From: Acidobacteriaceae bacterium
Lineage (GTDB): Bacteria; Acidobacteriota; Terriglobia; Bryobacterales; Bryobacteraceae
NCBI GenBank assembly: GCA_019246575.1
Contig: JAFAQG010000755.1
Coordinates: 1 to 5,270 of the forward strand
Direction of reading: 5' to 3'
DNA: 5,270 nucleotides
In this document: positions 1-5,270 of the stretch, piece by piece
How the letters are laid out: the number at the start of each line of letters is the position of its first letter
Position numbering within the stretch: the stretch's first letter is position 1
The notes under the pieces: generated by a model
What the model saw: the letters and a program-made list of their open reading frames with translations, nothing else
Databases searched by the model: none
Told to the model about the DNA's origin: nothing
Translations under genes and position numbers: made by a program

Positions 1-533
1 CGTCGCACCTGCTGCTCGCCTGGCGGCAGAACCTTCGCTGGCCTGATGCGCGTCTCGAGAACACAGTGTCGGCACGCATGACCCTCGCCGGCGTCATCCG
101 CCGCATTCGGCCTCGTGTCGTTATCCTGCCATACTGGGCGGGCCGCCACCCTGACCACTACCGAACTACGGAGATCGGCTACGAAGCATGTTTCCTGGCC
201 GGCCTGCGAAAACTTGAAGAGGACACGCCCCCGCACAGGCCTTTCAAGCTTCTGTATGCCAGCCTCTATGCGAACGTCATCCCTTCTTTCGTGGTCGACA
301 TCTCGCGCCAATTCGAGCGGCGCATGTCTGCGCTGCTCGCATACGCCTCGCAGTATGGCGATCAGGGAGACGAGGGCGGCCTGTTTCCATCGCACAATGA
401 AATAGAGCAGCGTCTGGCCGCCATTGCGCGTTTTTACGGCAACCTGATTGGCGTGAAATACGGCGAGCCCTATATTGTGAAAGAAGCGATACGCATCGAC
501 GATATCGTACGCATGCCCGTCCGAAGCATTTAG
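1..533 (+). CDS. bshB1: BshB1-like bacillithiol biosynthesis deacetylase (PIG-L/LmbE family), 5' end missing
   Basis: This is the C-terminal part of a zinc-dependent deacetylase of the PIG-L/LmbE fold. BshB1 removes the acetyl group from N-acetylglucosaminyl-malate, the second step of bacillithiol synthesis, in the cytosol. The reading frame is open from base 3 (176 residues visible); the family is usually about 235-240 residues, so roughly 60 are missing, including the N-terminal AHPDD metal motif. Visible landmarks are LRWPDARLENT, corresponding to the family's 'LPDGRLENT' segment, then RPRVVILPYW, and HPDH at bases 147-158, whose second His is a zinc ligand in this family. These are followed by ACFLAGLRKL, HRPFKLLYASLY, PSFVVDIS and a C-terminal GEPYIVKEAIRIDD. 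The arrangement fits BshB1 better than generic LmbE proteins. The GTG at 66 is not the true start because conserved sequence lies upstream of it. The antiporter gene follows after 27 nt. The specific substrate is inferred from similarity; bshA and bshC are not in the window. Confidence 0.88.
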   Translation, partial: SHLLLAWRQNLRWPDARLENTVSARMTLAGVIRRIRPRVVILPYWAGRHPDHYRTTEIGYEACFLAGLRKLEEDTPPHRPFKLLYASLYANVIPSFVVDISRQFERRMSALLAYASQYGDQGDEGGLFPSHNEIEQRLAAIARFYGNLIGVKYGEPYIVKEAIRIDDIVRMPVRSI

Positions 534-534
534 C

Positions 535-570
535 GGCTAAGTTGGTAGCCCCAACGCATCATGCACGTTG
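535..570 (+). promoter_or_regulatory. Cluster of small competing hairpins around the antiporter start
   Basis: Three short inverted repeats overlap in the gap and the start of the antiporter gene. GGCTA (535-539) pairs with TAGCC (546-550). GTTGG (541-545) pairs with CCAAC (551-555). CAACG (552-556) pairs with CGTTG (566-570), which would place the ATG at 561 in the loop. They cannot all form at once. No U-run follows, so this is not an intrinsic terminator, and no good Shine-Dalgarno sequence is visible. Stems of five pairs are weak and may be chance; a role in controlling translation is speculation. Confidence 0.2.
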
Positions 571-1880
571 CGACAAACATTCTCGTCGTCGGCTTCCTCA
601 TCTTTGTCGCTCACGCATTTACCGGTATCTTCAGTCGAACGCGGATACCCGATGTTCTGCTCCTCACCATCATCGGTATTTTTCTCGGACCTGTTCTTCG
701 CCTGGTCAAACCCGAAAATTTCGGCGCAGTGGGGCCTGTCTTTGCGACCGTCACGCTGATCATCATTCTGTTCGAAGCCGGCCTTAGTCTCGATCTCGAT
801 GTGCTTAAGGGCGCGATTCGTCCCACTCTCACCCTGACGCTGACGAACTTCGCGCTCACAATGACAACGGTTGGAATAACCGCTCACTACATGACAGGGT
901 TAAGCCCGCATTTGACGCTGATGCTCGGCGCGATCATTGGATCGACGTCGCCGGCGGTAATTGTTCCGCTGACCAAGTTTTTGCACATGCAGCAGGCTTC
1001 GAAGACGATCCTGTTTCTGGAATCCGCAATCAGCGACGTGATCAGCATCGTAATCGCAATCGGGTTCGTAGACAGTTTCCGATTCGGCCAGGTAAGGATC
1101 GGCCAAATGGCCGGGCAGATCATTGCGACGCTAATCATGGCGGGCATAGCCGGCGGGGGTGCGGGACTCATCTGGTCGGTTCTGTTACAGCGCATTCGCG
1201 GGCTTGAAAACTCGATGTTTACTACGCCCGCCTTTGTTTTCGTCCTTTTCGGAGTTGTCGAGATTCTCGGATTCAGTGGATACGTCGCGGCTGTCGTCTT
1301 CGGCGCGGTATTGGGAAATATCGAAGCGTTACAACGTATGTCATGGATGCGGCGGTACGTTCCGAGCGAGGCAATCACGTTGAACGAACCGGAGCGCGTG
1401 TTTGTGGGCGAGGTTGTCTTTCTACTGAAAACATTCTTTTTTGTCTATGTTGGCGTATCAATCAAGTTCACCGACCTGCGCCTGGTATACATCGGTGTCG
1501 CGCTCACCGTGCTCATTTTTCTCATTCGGCCTCTCGCGGCATGGATCGGCCTCGATCGCGGCAGTCCCAAGCAGGACGCCTCCCTGATTGCGATTATGAG
1601 TCCGAAAGGTTTGGCGGCTGTTGTGCTTGCTTCGATTCCGCTGGAGCAAAAGCTCCCAGGCGGCGAAATGTTACGAGACGTTACCTACGTCGTCGTGTTT
1701 ATCAGCATCGTATTCACGTGCGTTCTCAGTTTTCTTGTCGAGCGCACGTTTATCGGGAAGATTTATGCTCTACCATTTGGCTCTTTCGGCCCACAGGCGG
1801 CTCTCGACGAGGTATCTATCACGAGCATTCCAGATCTATCTGCTCGGGATAGCATCGGCGATTCTACTCGTGGCCGATGA
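561..1880 (+). CDS. Cation:proton antiporter (CPA superfamily, NhaP-like)
   Basis: A 439-residue polytopic inner-membrane protein that should exchange Na+ or K+ for H+. Hydrophobic segments fill about residues 5-395. Recognisable CPA landmarks are LFEAGLSLD (about 70-78), GSTSPAVIVP (127-136, the unwound-helix Thr/Ser-x-Pro region), ESAISD (154-159, ion-site motif), a helix with a buried Lys in VVFLLKTFFFVYVGVSI (285-301, K290), IRP (322-324) and SPKGLAAVVLA (347-357). The ion-site pair is Ser158-Asp159, where NhaP proteins usually have Asn-Asp. There is no cytosolic KTN/RCK or TrkA-C regulatory domain; a hydrophilic tail of about 37 residues ends the protein. The start is fixed because a stop in the same frame lies at 546-548; no strong ribosome site is seen. 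It follows the deacetylase gene by 27 nt, and its last 116 nt overlap the likely start of the oxidoreductase gene. Ion preference cannot be told from the sequence. Confidence 0.93.
   Translation: MHVATNILVVGFLIFVAHAFTGIFSRTRIPDVLLLTIIGIFLGPVLRLVKPENFGAVGPVFATVTLIIILFEAGLSLDLDVLKGAIRPTLTLTLTNFALTMTTVGITAHYMTGLSPHLTLMLGAIIGSTSPAVIVPLTKFLHMQQASKTILFLESAISDVISIVIAIGFVDSFRFGQVRIGQMAGQIIATLIMAGIAGGGAGLIWSVLLQRIRGLENSMFTTPAFVFVLFGVVEILGFSGYVAAVVFGAVLGNIEALQRMSWMRRYVPSEAITLNEPERVFVGEVVFLLKTFFFVYVGVSIKFTDLRLVYIGVALTVLIFLIRPLAAWIGLDRGSPKQDASLIAIMSPKGLAAVVLASIPLEQKLPGGEMLRDVTYVVVFISIVFTCVLSFLVERTFIGKIYALPFGSFGPQAALDEVSITSIPDLSARDSIGDSTRGR
1765..1875 (+). other. Putative signal peptide of the oxidoreductase
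   Basis: Residues 1-37 have a basic n-region (H10 R11 R12, R16, R20), a hydrophobic core IYLLGIASAILLVA (24-37) and a plausible cleavage after Ala37, just before DDSGTP and the first Rossmann strand. An Arg pair is present (11-12), but the next residues (LST) do not fit the Tat consensus, so Sec or a membrane anchor is also possible. This element exists only if translation starts at 1765 rather than at GTG 1870. Confidence 0.55.
1765..1880 (+). other. 116-nt out-of-frame gene overlap (antiporter tail / oxidoreductase leader)
   Basis: Both frames are open here. The antiporter frame encodes a hydrophilic tail after its last membrane helix. The +1-type frame encodes a basic then hydrophobic leader joined directly to the oxidoreductase. 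By hand count, third-position GC is 22 of 35 codons (1765-1869) in the oxidoreductase frame and 16 of 38 codons (1764-1877) in the antiporter frame. The first 39 antiporter codons gave about two thirds. This favours the oxidoreductase frame as the constrained one, suggesting that the antiporter tail may be a readthrough extension or free to vary. Confidence 0.55.
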
Positions 1881-2928
1881 CTCCGGAACGCCGCTTCGCA
1901 TCGGTGTCGTCGGACTCGTCCACGGTCACGTAGCCGGATTTTTGAACGGCGCGTTAAAACGCTCCGACGTTCAGATCGTGGGTATCGCCGAACCGGACCG
2001 GGCACTCTTCGATAAGTACTCAAAACGTTATCGACTCGAAGCAAGTCTCTACTGCGCTTCTATCGAGGACTTAGTGTCGCGCTTTCATCCGGAGGGAGTG
2101 GTCACATACACGAATAGTTTCGACCATCGCCGTGTAGTTGAAGAATGCGCGCGCTACCGAATACACGTGATGATGGAGAAACCCCTCGCAGTCAGCTACG
2201 CGGACGCACTGGCAATGCAACGTGCGGCCGATTCCGCACGTATCCATGTTCTTGTGAACTATGAAACCACCTGGTACGCCAGCAACAAAGCAGCCTACGA
2301 TTTGATCCACTCTCGGGCGTTAGGGGAGCTTCGAAAAGTGGTGGCGCACGATGGGCATCAGGGTCCAAAAGAGATCGGCGTCCCGCCCGAGTTTTTCGCC
2401 TGGCTTTCCGACCCGAAACTGAATGGCGCCGGGGCATTGTACGATTTCGGCTGCTATGGTGCAGACCTGATGACCTGGCTGATGAACGGCGAAGCGCCTC
2501 GCACAGTAACCGCGGTTACCGCACAATTCAAACCGAATATTTATCCTCGCGTGGACGATGAAGCAGATATCATCCTCAGTTACCCTTCTGCGATCGCGAT
2601 TCTCGAAGCCTCCTGGAACTGGCCCTTCAATATCAAAGACATGATCGTTTATGGCAGCACCGGGACTGCGAAGACGATTCTCCGGGACAAGATTGAAGTT
2701 CGCCGCGAAGGCCAGCCTGCCGCGACCACTTCGGAAGCTACTCCGTTATCCGCGCCTAACGATGATCCGATCCACTACCTGCGCGCAATCATTCGCGGAG
2801 AAGTCGAGGAAGGCAACAGCCTTTCCGCGCTGAGTACAAATGTGACTGTAAGTGAGATCTTGGACGCGGCACGGCAGTCTGCTCAGCGAGGGAAAGCCGT
2901 CACGCTCCCGCTCGCGCCGGGCGAGTAA
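1765..2928 (+). CDS. Gfo/Idh/MocA-family NAD(P)-dependent oxidoreductase, probably exported
   Basis: From the ATG at 1765 the protein has 387 residues. Residues 45-64 form the first Rossmann strand and turn (RIGVVGLVHGHVAGF); it is glycine-poor compared with the usual GxGxxG. Acidic residues follow strand 2 (IAEPD, 75-79). The family EKP motif is at 138-140 (MMEKPLAV), and the C-terminal domain holds GALYDFGCYGAD (223-234). Asp227 and Tyr231 align with the Asp and Tyr of glucose-fructose oxidoreductase, where most relatives have His. The substrate is likely a sugar, cyclitol or sugar derivative, but not known. Start choice: ATG 1765 has GGGAAG four bases upstream and gives a signal peptide, but overlaps the antiporter gene by 116 nt. 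GTG 1870 gives a leaderless 352-residue enzyme with only an 11-nt overlap and no good ribosome site. Third-position GC favours 1765. The stop codon shares a base with the glycosyltransferase ATG, so the two are probably translationally coupled and may act on one glycan. Confidence 0.9.
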   Translation: MLYHLALSAHRRLSTRYLSRAFQIYLLGIASAILLVADDSGTPLRIGVVGLVHGHVAGFLNGALKRSDVQIVGIAEPDRALFDKYSKRYRLEASLYCASIEDLVSRFHPEGVVTYTNSFDHRRVVEECARYRIHVMMEKPLAVSYADALAMQRAADSARIHVLVNYETTWYASNKAAYDLIHSRALGELRKVVAHDGHQGPKEIGVPPEFFAWLSDPKLNGAGALYDFGCYGADLMTWLMNGEAPRTVTAVTAQFKPNIYPRVDDEADIILSYPSAIAILEASWNWPFNIKDMIVYGSTGTAKTILRDKIEVRREGQPAATTSEATPLSAPNDDPIHYLRAIIRGEVEEGNSLSALSTNVTVSEILDAARQSAQRGKAVTLPLAPGE

Positions 2929-2930
2929 TG
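2926..2930 (+). promoter_or_regulatory. TAATG stop-start junction
   Basis: The oxidoreductase TAA (2926-2928) and glycosyltransferase ATG (2928-2930) share one A. Such junctions usually mean translational coupling by reinitiation. Only a weak purine patch (GGGCGAG) precedes the ATG, which agrees with reliance on the upstream ribosome. Confidence 0.75.
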
Positions 2931-3731
2931 GTAAACAAGGTCTGCCTTGTCGTTCCGTGTTACAACGAGGCGCGCCGACTTGACGTCGAACGTTATCGCA
3001 CGCACATCGAAAAATCACAAGATCAGCAGTTCTTATTTGTTGATGACGGCAGTACAGATGAGACGCAGCAGGTTCTCAATCTCTTGCGCGCGGCGAATGA
3101 GGCGCGCATGGAGGTTCTTCGTTTAGACGCCAACCGGGGCAAGGCGGAGGCGGTGAGGCGGGGCATCATTCATGCGCTCGGTACGTACACTCTGGACGCA
3201 ATCGGATACTGGGACGCGGATCTCGCCACTCCACTGGATGCCGTCGACCGCTTTGTGAACGTTCTTAACGAGCGCTCGGATATTGCCATGGTGTTTGGCT
3301 CGCGCGTCAAATTGCTCGGCCGCCAAGTGGAACGTCGTGCGGTCCGCCATTACCTGGGCCGCGTATTCGCGACCGTGGTTTCAACTATGCTGCGCCTGCC
3401 CATCTACGACACGCAATGTGGAGCTAAGCTCTTCCGAGTTAGCCGGGATGTCAGGCAGGTATTTGAACAGCCGTTCCTATCGAAGTGGGTGTTCGACGTT
3501 GAAATCATAGCGCGCTACCTGAATCTGTATCGTCATGACCTGCGCCGGCTCGAGCACGCTATTTACGAATATCCACTTGAATGCTGGGTCGATATTGCGG
3601 GATCAAAGGTCCGGCCCTACGACTTTGTCGTGGCCTCTTTCGACCTGCTGCGCATCAAGCGCAAATATTTGTCGTTAGGAGCAGGAAGCAGGAAGCAACA
3701 AGCAGGAAGTAAGAATGAACAAGGAAGGTGA
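2928..3731 (+). CDS. Family-2 glycosyltransferase, dolichyl/polyprenyl-phosphate sugar transferase type
   Basis: A 267-residue GT-A-fold enzyme expected to move a hexose from a nucleotide sugar (UDP-Glc or GDP-Man type) onto a polyprenyl phosphate at the cytoplasmic face of the membrane. Motifs in order are VPCYNE (9-14) and DDGSTDET (39-46) for nucleotide binding, NRGKAEAVRRG (69-79), the metal-binding DAD (96-98, within WDADLATP), GSR (124-126), DTQCGAKLFR (161-170) and SKWVFDVEIIAR (185-196). The last two are typical of the ALG5/DPM1-like group. No membrane helices or GtrA-like tail are visible, so membrane contact would be peripheral. The body ends near KRKYLSLGA (about 252). The final 15 or so residues (polar, Ser/Lys/Gln/Gly) are encoded by a 7-bp tandem repeat and look like an unstructured add-on. 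It is coupled to the oxidoreductase gene and convergent with the kinase gene, 28 nt away. Donor and acceptor are not determined. Confidence 0.92.
   Translation: MVNKVCLVVPCYNEARRLDVERYRTHIEKSQDQQFLFVDDGSTDETQQVLNLLRAANEARMEVLRLDANRGKAEAVRRGIIHALGTYTLDAIGYWDADLATPLDAVDRFVNVLNERSDIAMVFGSRVKLLGRQVERRAVRHYLGRVFATVVSTMLRLPIYDTQCGAKLFRVSRDVRQVFEQPFLSKWVFDVEIIARYLNLYRHDLRRLEHAIYEYPLECWVDIAGSKVRPYDFVVASFDLLRIKRKYLSLGAGSRKQQAGSKNEQGR
3680..3728 (+). repeat. Degenerate 7-bp tandem repeat, unit AGCAGGA
   Basis: Seven consecutive heptads can be laid out from 3680: AGCAGGA, AGCAGGA, AGCAACA, AGCAGGA, AGTAAGA, ATGAACA, AGGAAGG. The first four are near-perfect; the last three have decayed but keep the purine bias. 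The array lies wholly within the 3' end of the glycosyltransferase gene and stops at its TGA (3729-3731). Since 7 is not a multiple of 3, the encoded peptide is not simply repeated. Similar heptanucleotide arrays (STRR repeats) are known in cyanobacteria; whether this unit recurs in this genome cannot be seen here. Confidence 0.7.
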
Positions 3732-3759
3732 ACTGCTGCATAGTAACCCGCAGATTATC

Positions 3760-5270
3760 TCAGCGGCACGCAAGTTCGCCAACGGTGCTCTCGATGATTT
3801 CGTAGAGCTTGTCCGTCTGAATCGGTTTCGGTAGGTAGGCGTCCATGCCGCACGCCAGACACCTCTCGCGATCTCGATCTAACGCGTGTGCCGTCATGGC
3901 AATGATCGGCACGCGGCCGCCTCTTTGAATCTCTCTCTCGCGAATCGCAGCTGTTGCCTGATAGCCATCCATCTCGGGCATCTGGACGTCCATCAAGATC
4001 AGGTCTACTTCCCACTGCAGTTCTTCCAGTTTTTCGAGGCCCTCGCGCCCGTTATTAGCTGTAAACACTGTATTGGCACGTTTTTCGAGAAGCTTGACGG
4101 CGAGCTTGCGATTCACGGGATTATCTTCGACCAGAAGAATGCGCAAATTCATGGTCGGCTTTACGTCTGTCGCTTGCCGTTTCGAAGCTCTGGTTGCTTG
4201 GATTTGTTCGTTGTTGCGGGTGACGGCGCGCGCAACGACAGTGCCGAGCTCGCCATGATTGATGGGCTTGGTGATATGAGTGTCAACGCCCAGCTCGCGA
4301 TAGCGCGCGACATCTGCCAGTTCTTTGCCCGAGCTGAGCATGACGATAATTGTTCCGGTGTACCGCGCGTGCTTTCGTAATTTTTCCGCCATGGCAAATC
4401 CCGTGGTCTCCGGCATGTCCGCGTCGAGCAGTATAACGGGCCATGTTGCGGCTCCACGCTGCGCCATCGCGAGCGCCGATTCGGTATCGCGGAACGCGAG
4501 CGCCTTAGCGCCCAAGTTGCTCAACGATCTGGTTATGAACTCGCAGCTTGTCGCATTGTCATCGACCACGAGGACTGGCATTCCTGCGAGAATACCGGAA
4601 TCGGGGACAATTGCCGGTCGCATGGTTGGAACTTCGAACCACGCATCGAAACCGAACGTGCTCCCCTGGTTCGGCTGGCTCTTTACCCAGATCGTTCCAC
4701 CCATCATGCTTACCAGCTGCGATGCAATGGACAGCCCCAGCCCGGTGCCTCCGTACTTTCTCGTCGACGAACCGTCGGCCTGAGTGAAGGCCTCGAAGAT
4801 AGCCTTCTGCCTGTCTTCCGGAATTCCTATTCCTGTGTCGGAGACCGTGAACTGCAGGCGCATTTGGTTATCGCCGTCGGAAAGCTTTGTGACGGCGAGC
4901 ACGATCTCGCCCTTTTCGGTGAATTTGATCGCGTTTCCAATCAGGTTCACAACGATTTGTGTGAGCCGCACTGGATCTCCGACTACGATTTCCGGAATCT
5001 CAGGTTCGACGAAGCAAATTAGGTCAACATTCTTTTGATGAGCCCGCACCGCTAGCGATTTAACAGCCTTATCGAGACATTGCCTCAGATCGAATTCGAT
5101 GGATTCGAGGTGCAGCTTGCGAGCTTCGATCTTCGAGAAATCGAGTATGTCGTTGATCACGCTCAACAGGGTGTCAGCCGAAGTGTCCGCGAGCAGCAGG
5201 CACTCGCGCTGCTCGGGCGTCAGGTCCGTATCCAGCGCAAGCTGCATCATGCCGATGATACCGTTCAATG
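3760..5270 (-). CDS. Hybrid sensor histidine kinase (HisKA-HATPase-REC-REC), 5' end missing
   Basis: The C-terminal 502 residues of a membrane or cytosolic signalling kinase are visible, numbered from the TTG Leu codon at 5268-5266. That codon belongs to the H-box (usual form HEIRTPLNGIIGM), so the phosphorylated His and all sensor domains lie beyond the window edge and the TTG is not a start. The rest of the dimerisation helices end near DFSKIEA (43-49). The ATPase domain shows N-box VNLIGNAIKFT (107-117), G1 DTGIGIP (144-150), F-box IFEAFTQAD (158-166) and G2 GGTGLGLS (173-180). Receiver 1 (about 231-345) has DD at 236-237, acceptor Asp282, Ser312 and Lys334. Receiver 2 (about 375-495) has Glu381-Asp382, acceptor Asp427, Thr459 and Lys481. 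Both receivers look intact. No C-terminal HPt domain follows, so phosphate would pass to a separate HPt protein or stay within the receivers. It is convergent with the glycosyltransferase gene; the signal sensed is unknown. Confidence 0.95.
   Translation of the reverse strand, partial: LNGIIGMMQLALDTDLTPEQRECLLLADTSADTLLSVINDILDFSKIEARKLHLESIEFDLRQCLDKAVKSLAVRAHQKNVDLICFVEPEIPEIVVGDPVRLTQIVVNLIGNAIKFTEKGEIVLAVTKLSDGDNQMRLQFTVSDTGIGIPEDRQKAIFEAFTQADGSSTRKYGGTGLGLSIASQLVSMMGGTIWVKSQPNQGSTFGFDAWFEVPTMRPAIVPDSGILAGMPVLVVDDNATSCEFITRSLSNLGAKALAFRDTESALAMAQRGAATWPVILLDADMPETTGFAMAEKLRKHARYTGTIIVMLSSGKELADVARYRELGVDTHITKPINHGELGTVVARAVTRNNEQIQATRASKRQATDVKPTMNLRILLVEDNPVNRKLAVKLLEKRANTVFTANNGREGLEKLEELQWEVDLILMDVQMPEMDGYQATAAIREREIQRGGRVPIIAMTAHALDRDRERCLACGMDAYLPKPIQTDKLYEIIESTVGELACR

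Noticed and set aside
66..68. GTG as the start of the deacetylase
   Set aside because: The frame is open upstream to the window edge and encodes the conserved LRWPDARLENT segment, so the gene is cut by the window rather than starting here.
887..1378. 163-codon open frame on the minus strand within the antiporter gene
   Set aside because: Antisense shadow with no domain, no ribosome site and no supporting neighbour.
1621..1764. Further upstream extension of the oxidoreductase frame to GTG/ATG-like codons from 1621
   Set aside because: This part is Ser/Cys/Arg-rich and overlaps the antiporter's last conserved helix; the leader-like sequence begins only at the ATG at 1765.
1343..1852. 169-codon open frame on the plus strand inside the antiporter gene
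   Set aside because: It is rich in Arg, Ser, Cys and His with no recognisable motif, and lies opposite well-conserved antiporter sequence; it is a frame shadow.
3732..3759. Bidirectional terminator between the convergent genes
   Set aside because: Only a four-pair CTGC/GCAG stem with a 13-base loop can be drawn, with no T-run on either strand.
3715..3834. 39-codon plus-strand frame starting in the heptad repeat with an AGGAAG-like upstream site
   Set aside because: The ribosome-like sequence is a by-product of the AGCAGGA repeat, and the frame runs antisense to the end of receiver 2; no similarity recognised.
3886..4380. 164-codon plus-strand frame antisense to the kinase receivers
   Set aside because: It is complementary to clearly conserved receiver domain codons and shows no motif of its own.
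4325..4783. 152-codon plus-strand frame antisense to the kinase
   Set aside because: It lies opposite the conserved ATPase G2 box and receiver 1; composition is that of a shadow frame.
5266..5268. TTG as the start of the histidine kinase
   Set aside because: It is an internal Leu of the H-box (TPLNGIIGM); the remaining two bases of the window fit a preceding Pro codon.

Overview
The window is ordinary, gene-dense bacterial chromosome with moderate-to-high GC. It holds four same-strand genes followed by one convergent gene, and both outer genes are cut by the window edges. There is no RNA gene, CRISPR array, insertion sequence or phage feature. A bacillithiol-type deacetylase, a Gfo/Idh/MocA oxidoreductase with an apparent export signal and a large hybrid histidine kinase together are most compatible with Acidobacteriota. 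That taxonomic guess is from protein flavour only and is of modest confidence; other bacillithiol-making phyla are possible.

Layout, plus strand: (1) the 3' three-quarters of a BshB1-like zinc deacetylase (bacillithiol biosynthesis), ending at 533; (2) after 27 nt, a complete CPA-type Na+(K+)/H+ antiporter, 561-1880; (3) a Gfo/Idh/MocA-family oxidoreductase ending at 2928, whose best start (1765) lies 116 nt inside the antiporter gene in another frame and supplies a signal peptide; a GTG at 1870 is the leaderless alternative; (4) a family-2 glycosyltransferase of the dolichyl/polyprenyl-phosphate type, 2928-3731, sharing one base with the preceding stop codon. The tight spacing suggests one transcription unit. 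Minus strand: (5) a hybrid sensor histidine kinase, 3760 to beyond 5270, with the kinase core plus two receiver domains; its sensor part and phosphorylated histidine lie outside the window.

The four plus-strand genes do not form a pathway that I can name. The deacetylase supplies a low-molecular-weight thiol. The antiporter handles cation and pH balance; a link to thiol status, like the glutathione- or bacillithiol-gated K+ efflux systems, is speculative. The oxidoreductase and glycosyltransferase look like a sugar-modifying and lipid-linked sugar-transferring pair.

Points most worth a second look are the long out-of-frame overlap that encodes a signal peptide, the GFOR-type active-site tyrosine in the oxidoreductase, the Ser-Asp version of the antiporter ion-site motif, and a degenerate 7-bp tandem repeat that forms the 3' end of the glycosyltransferase gene. 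I see no evidence for a wholly new biological system.
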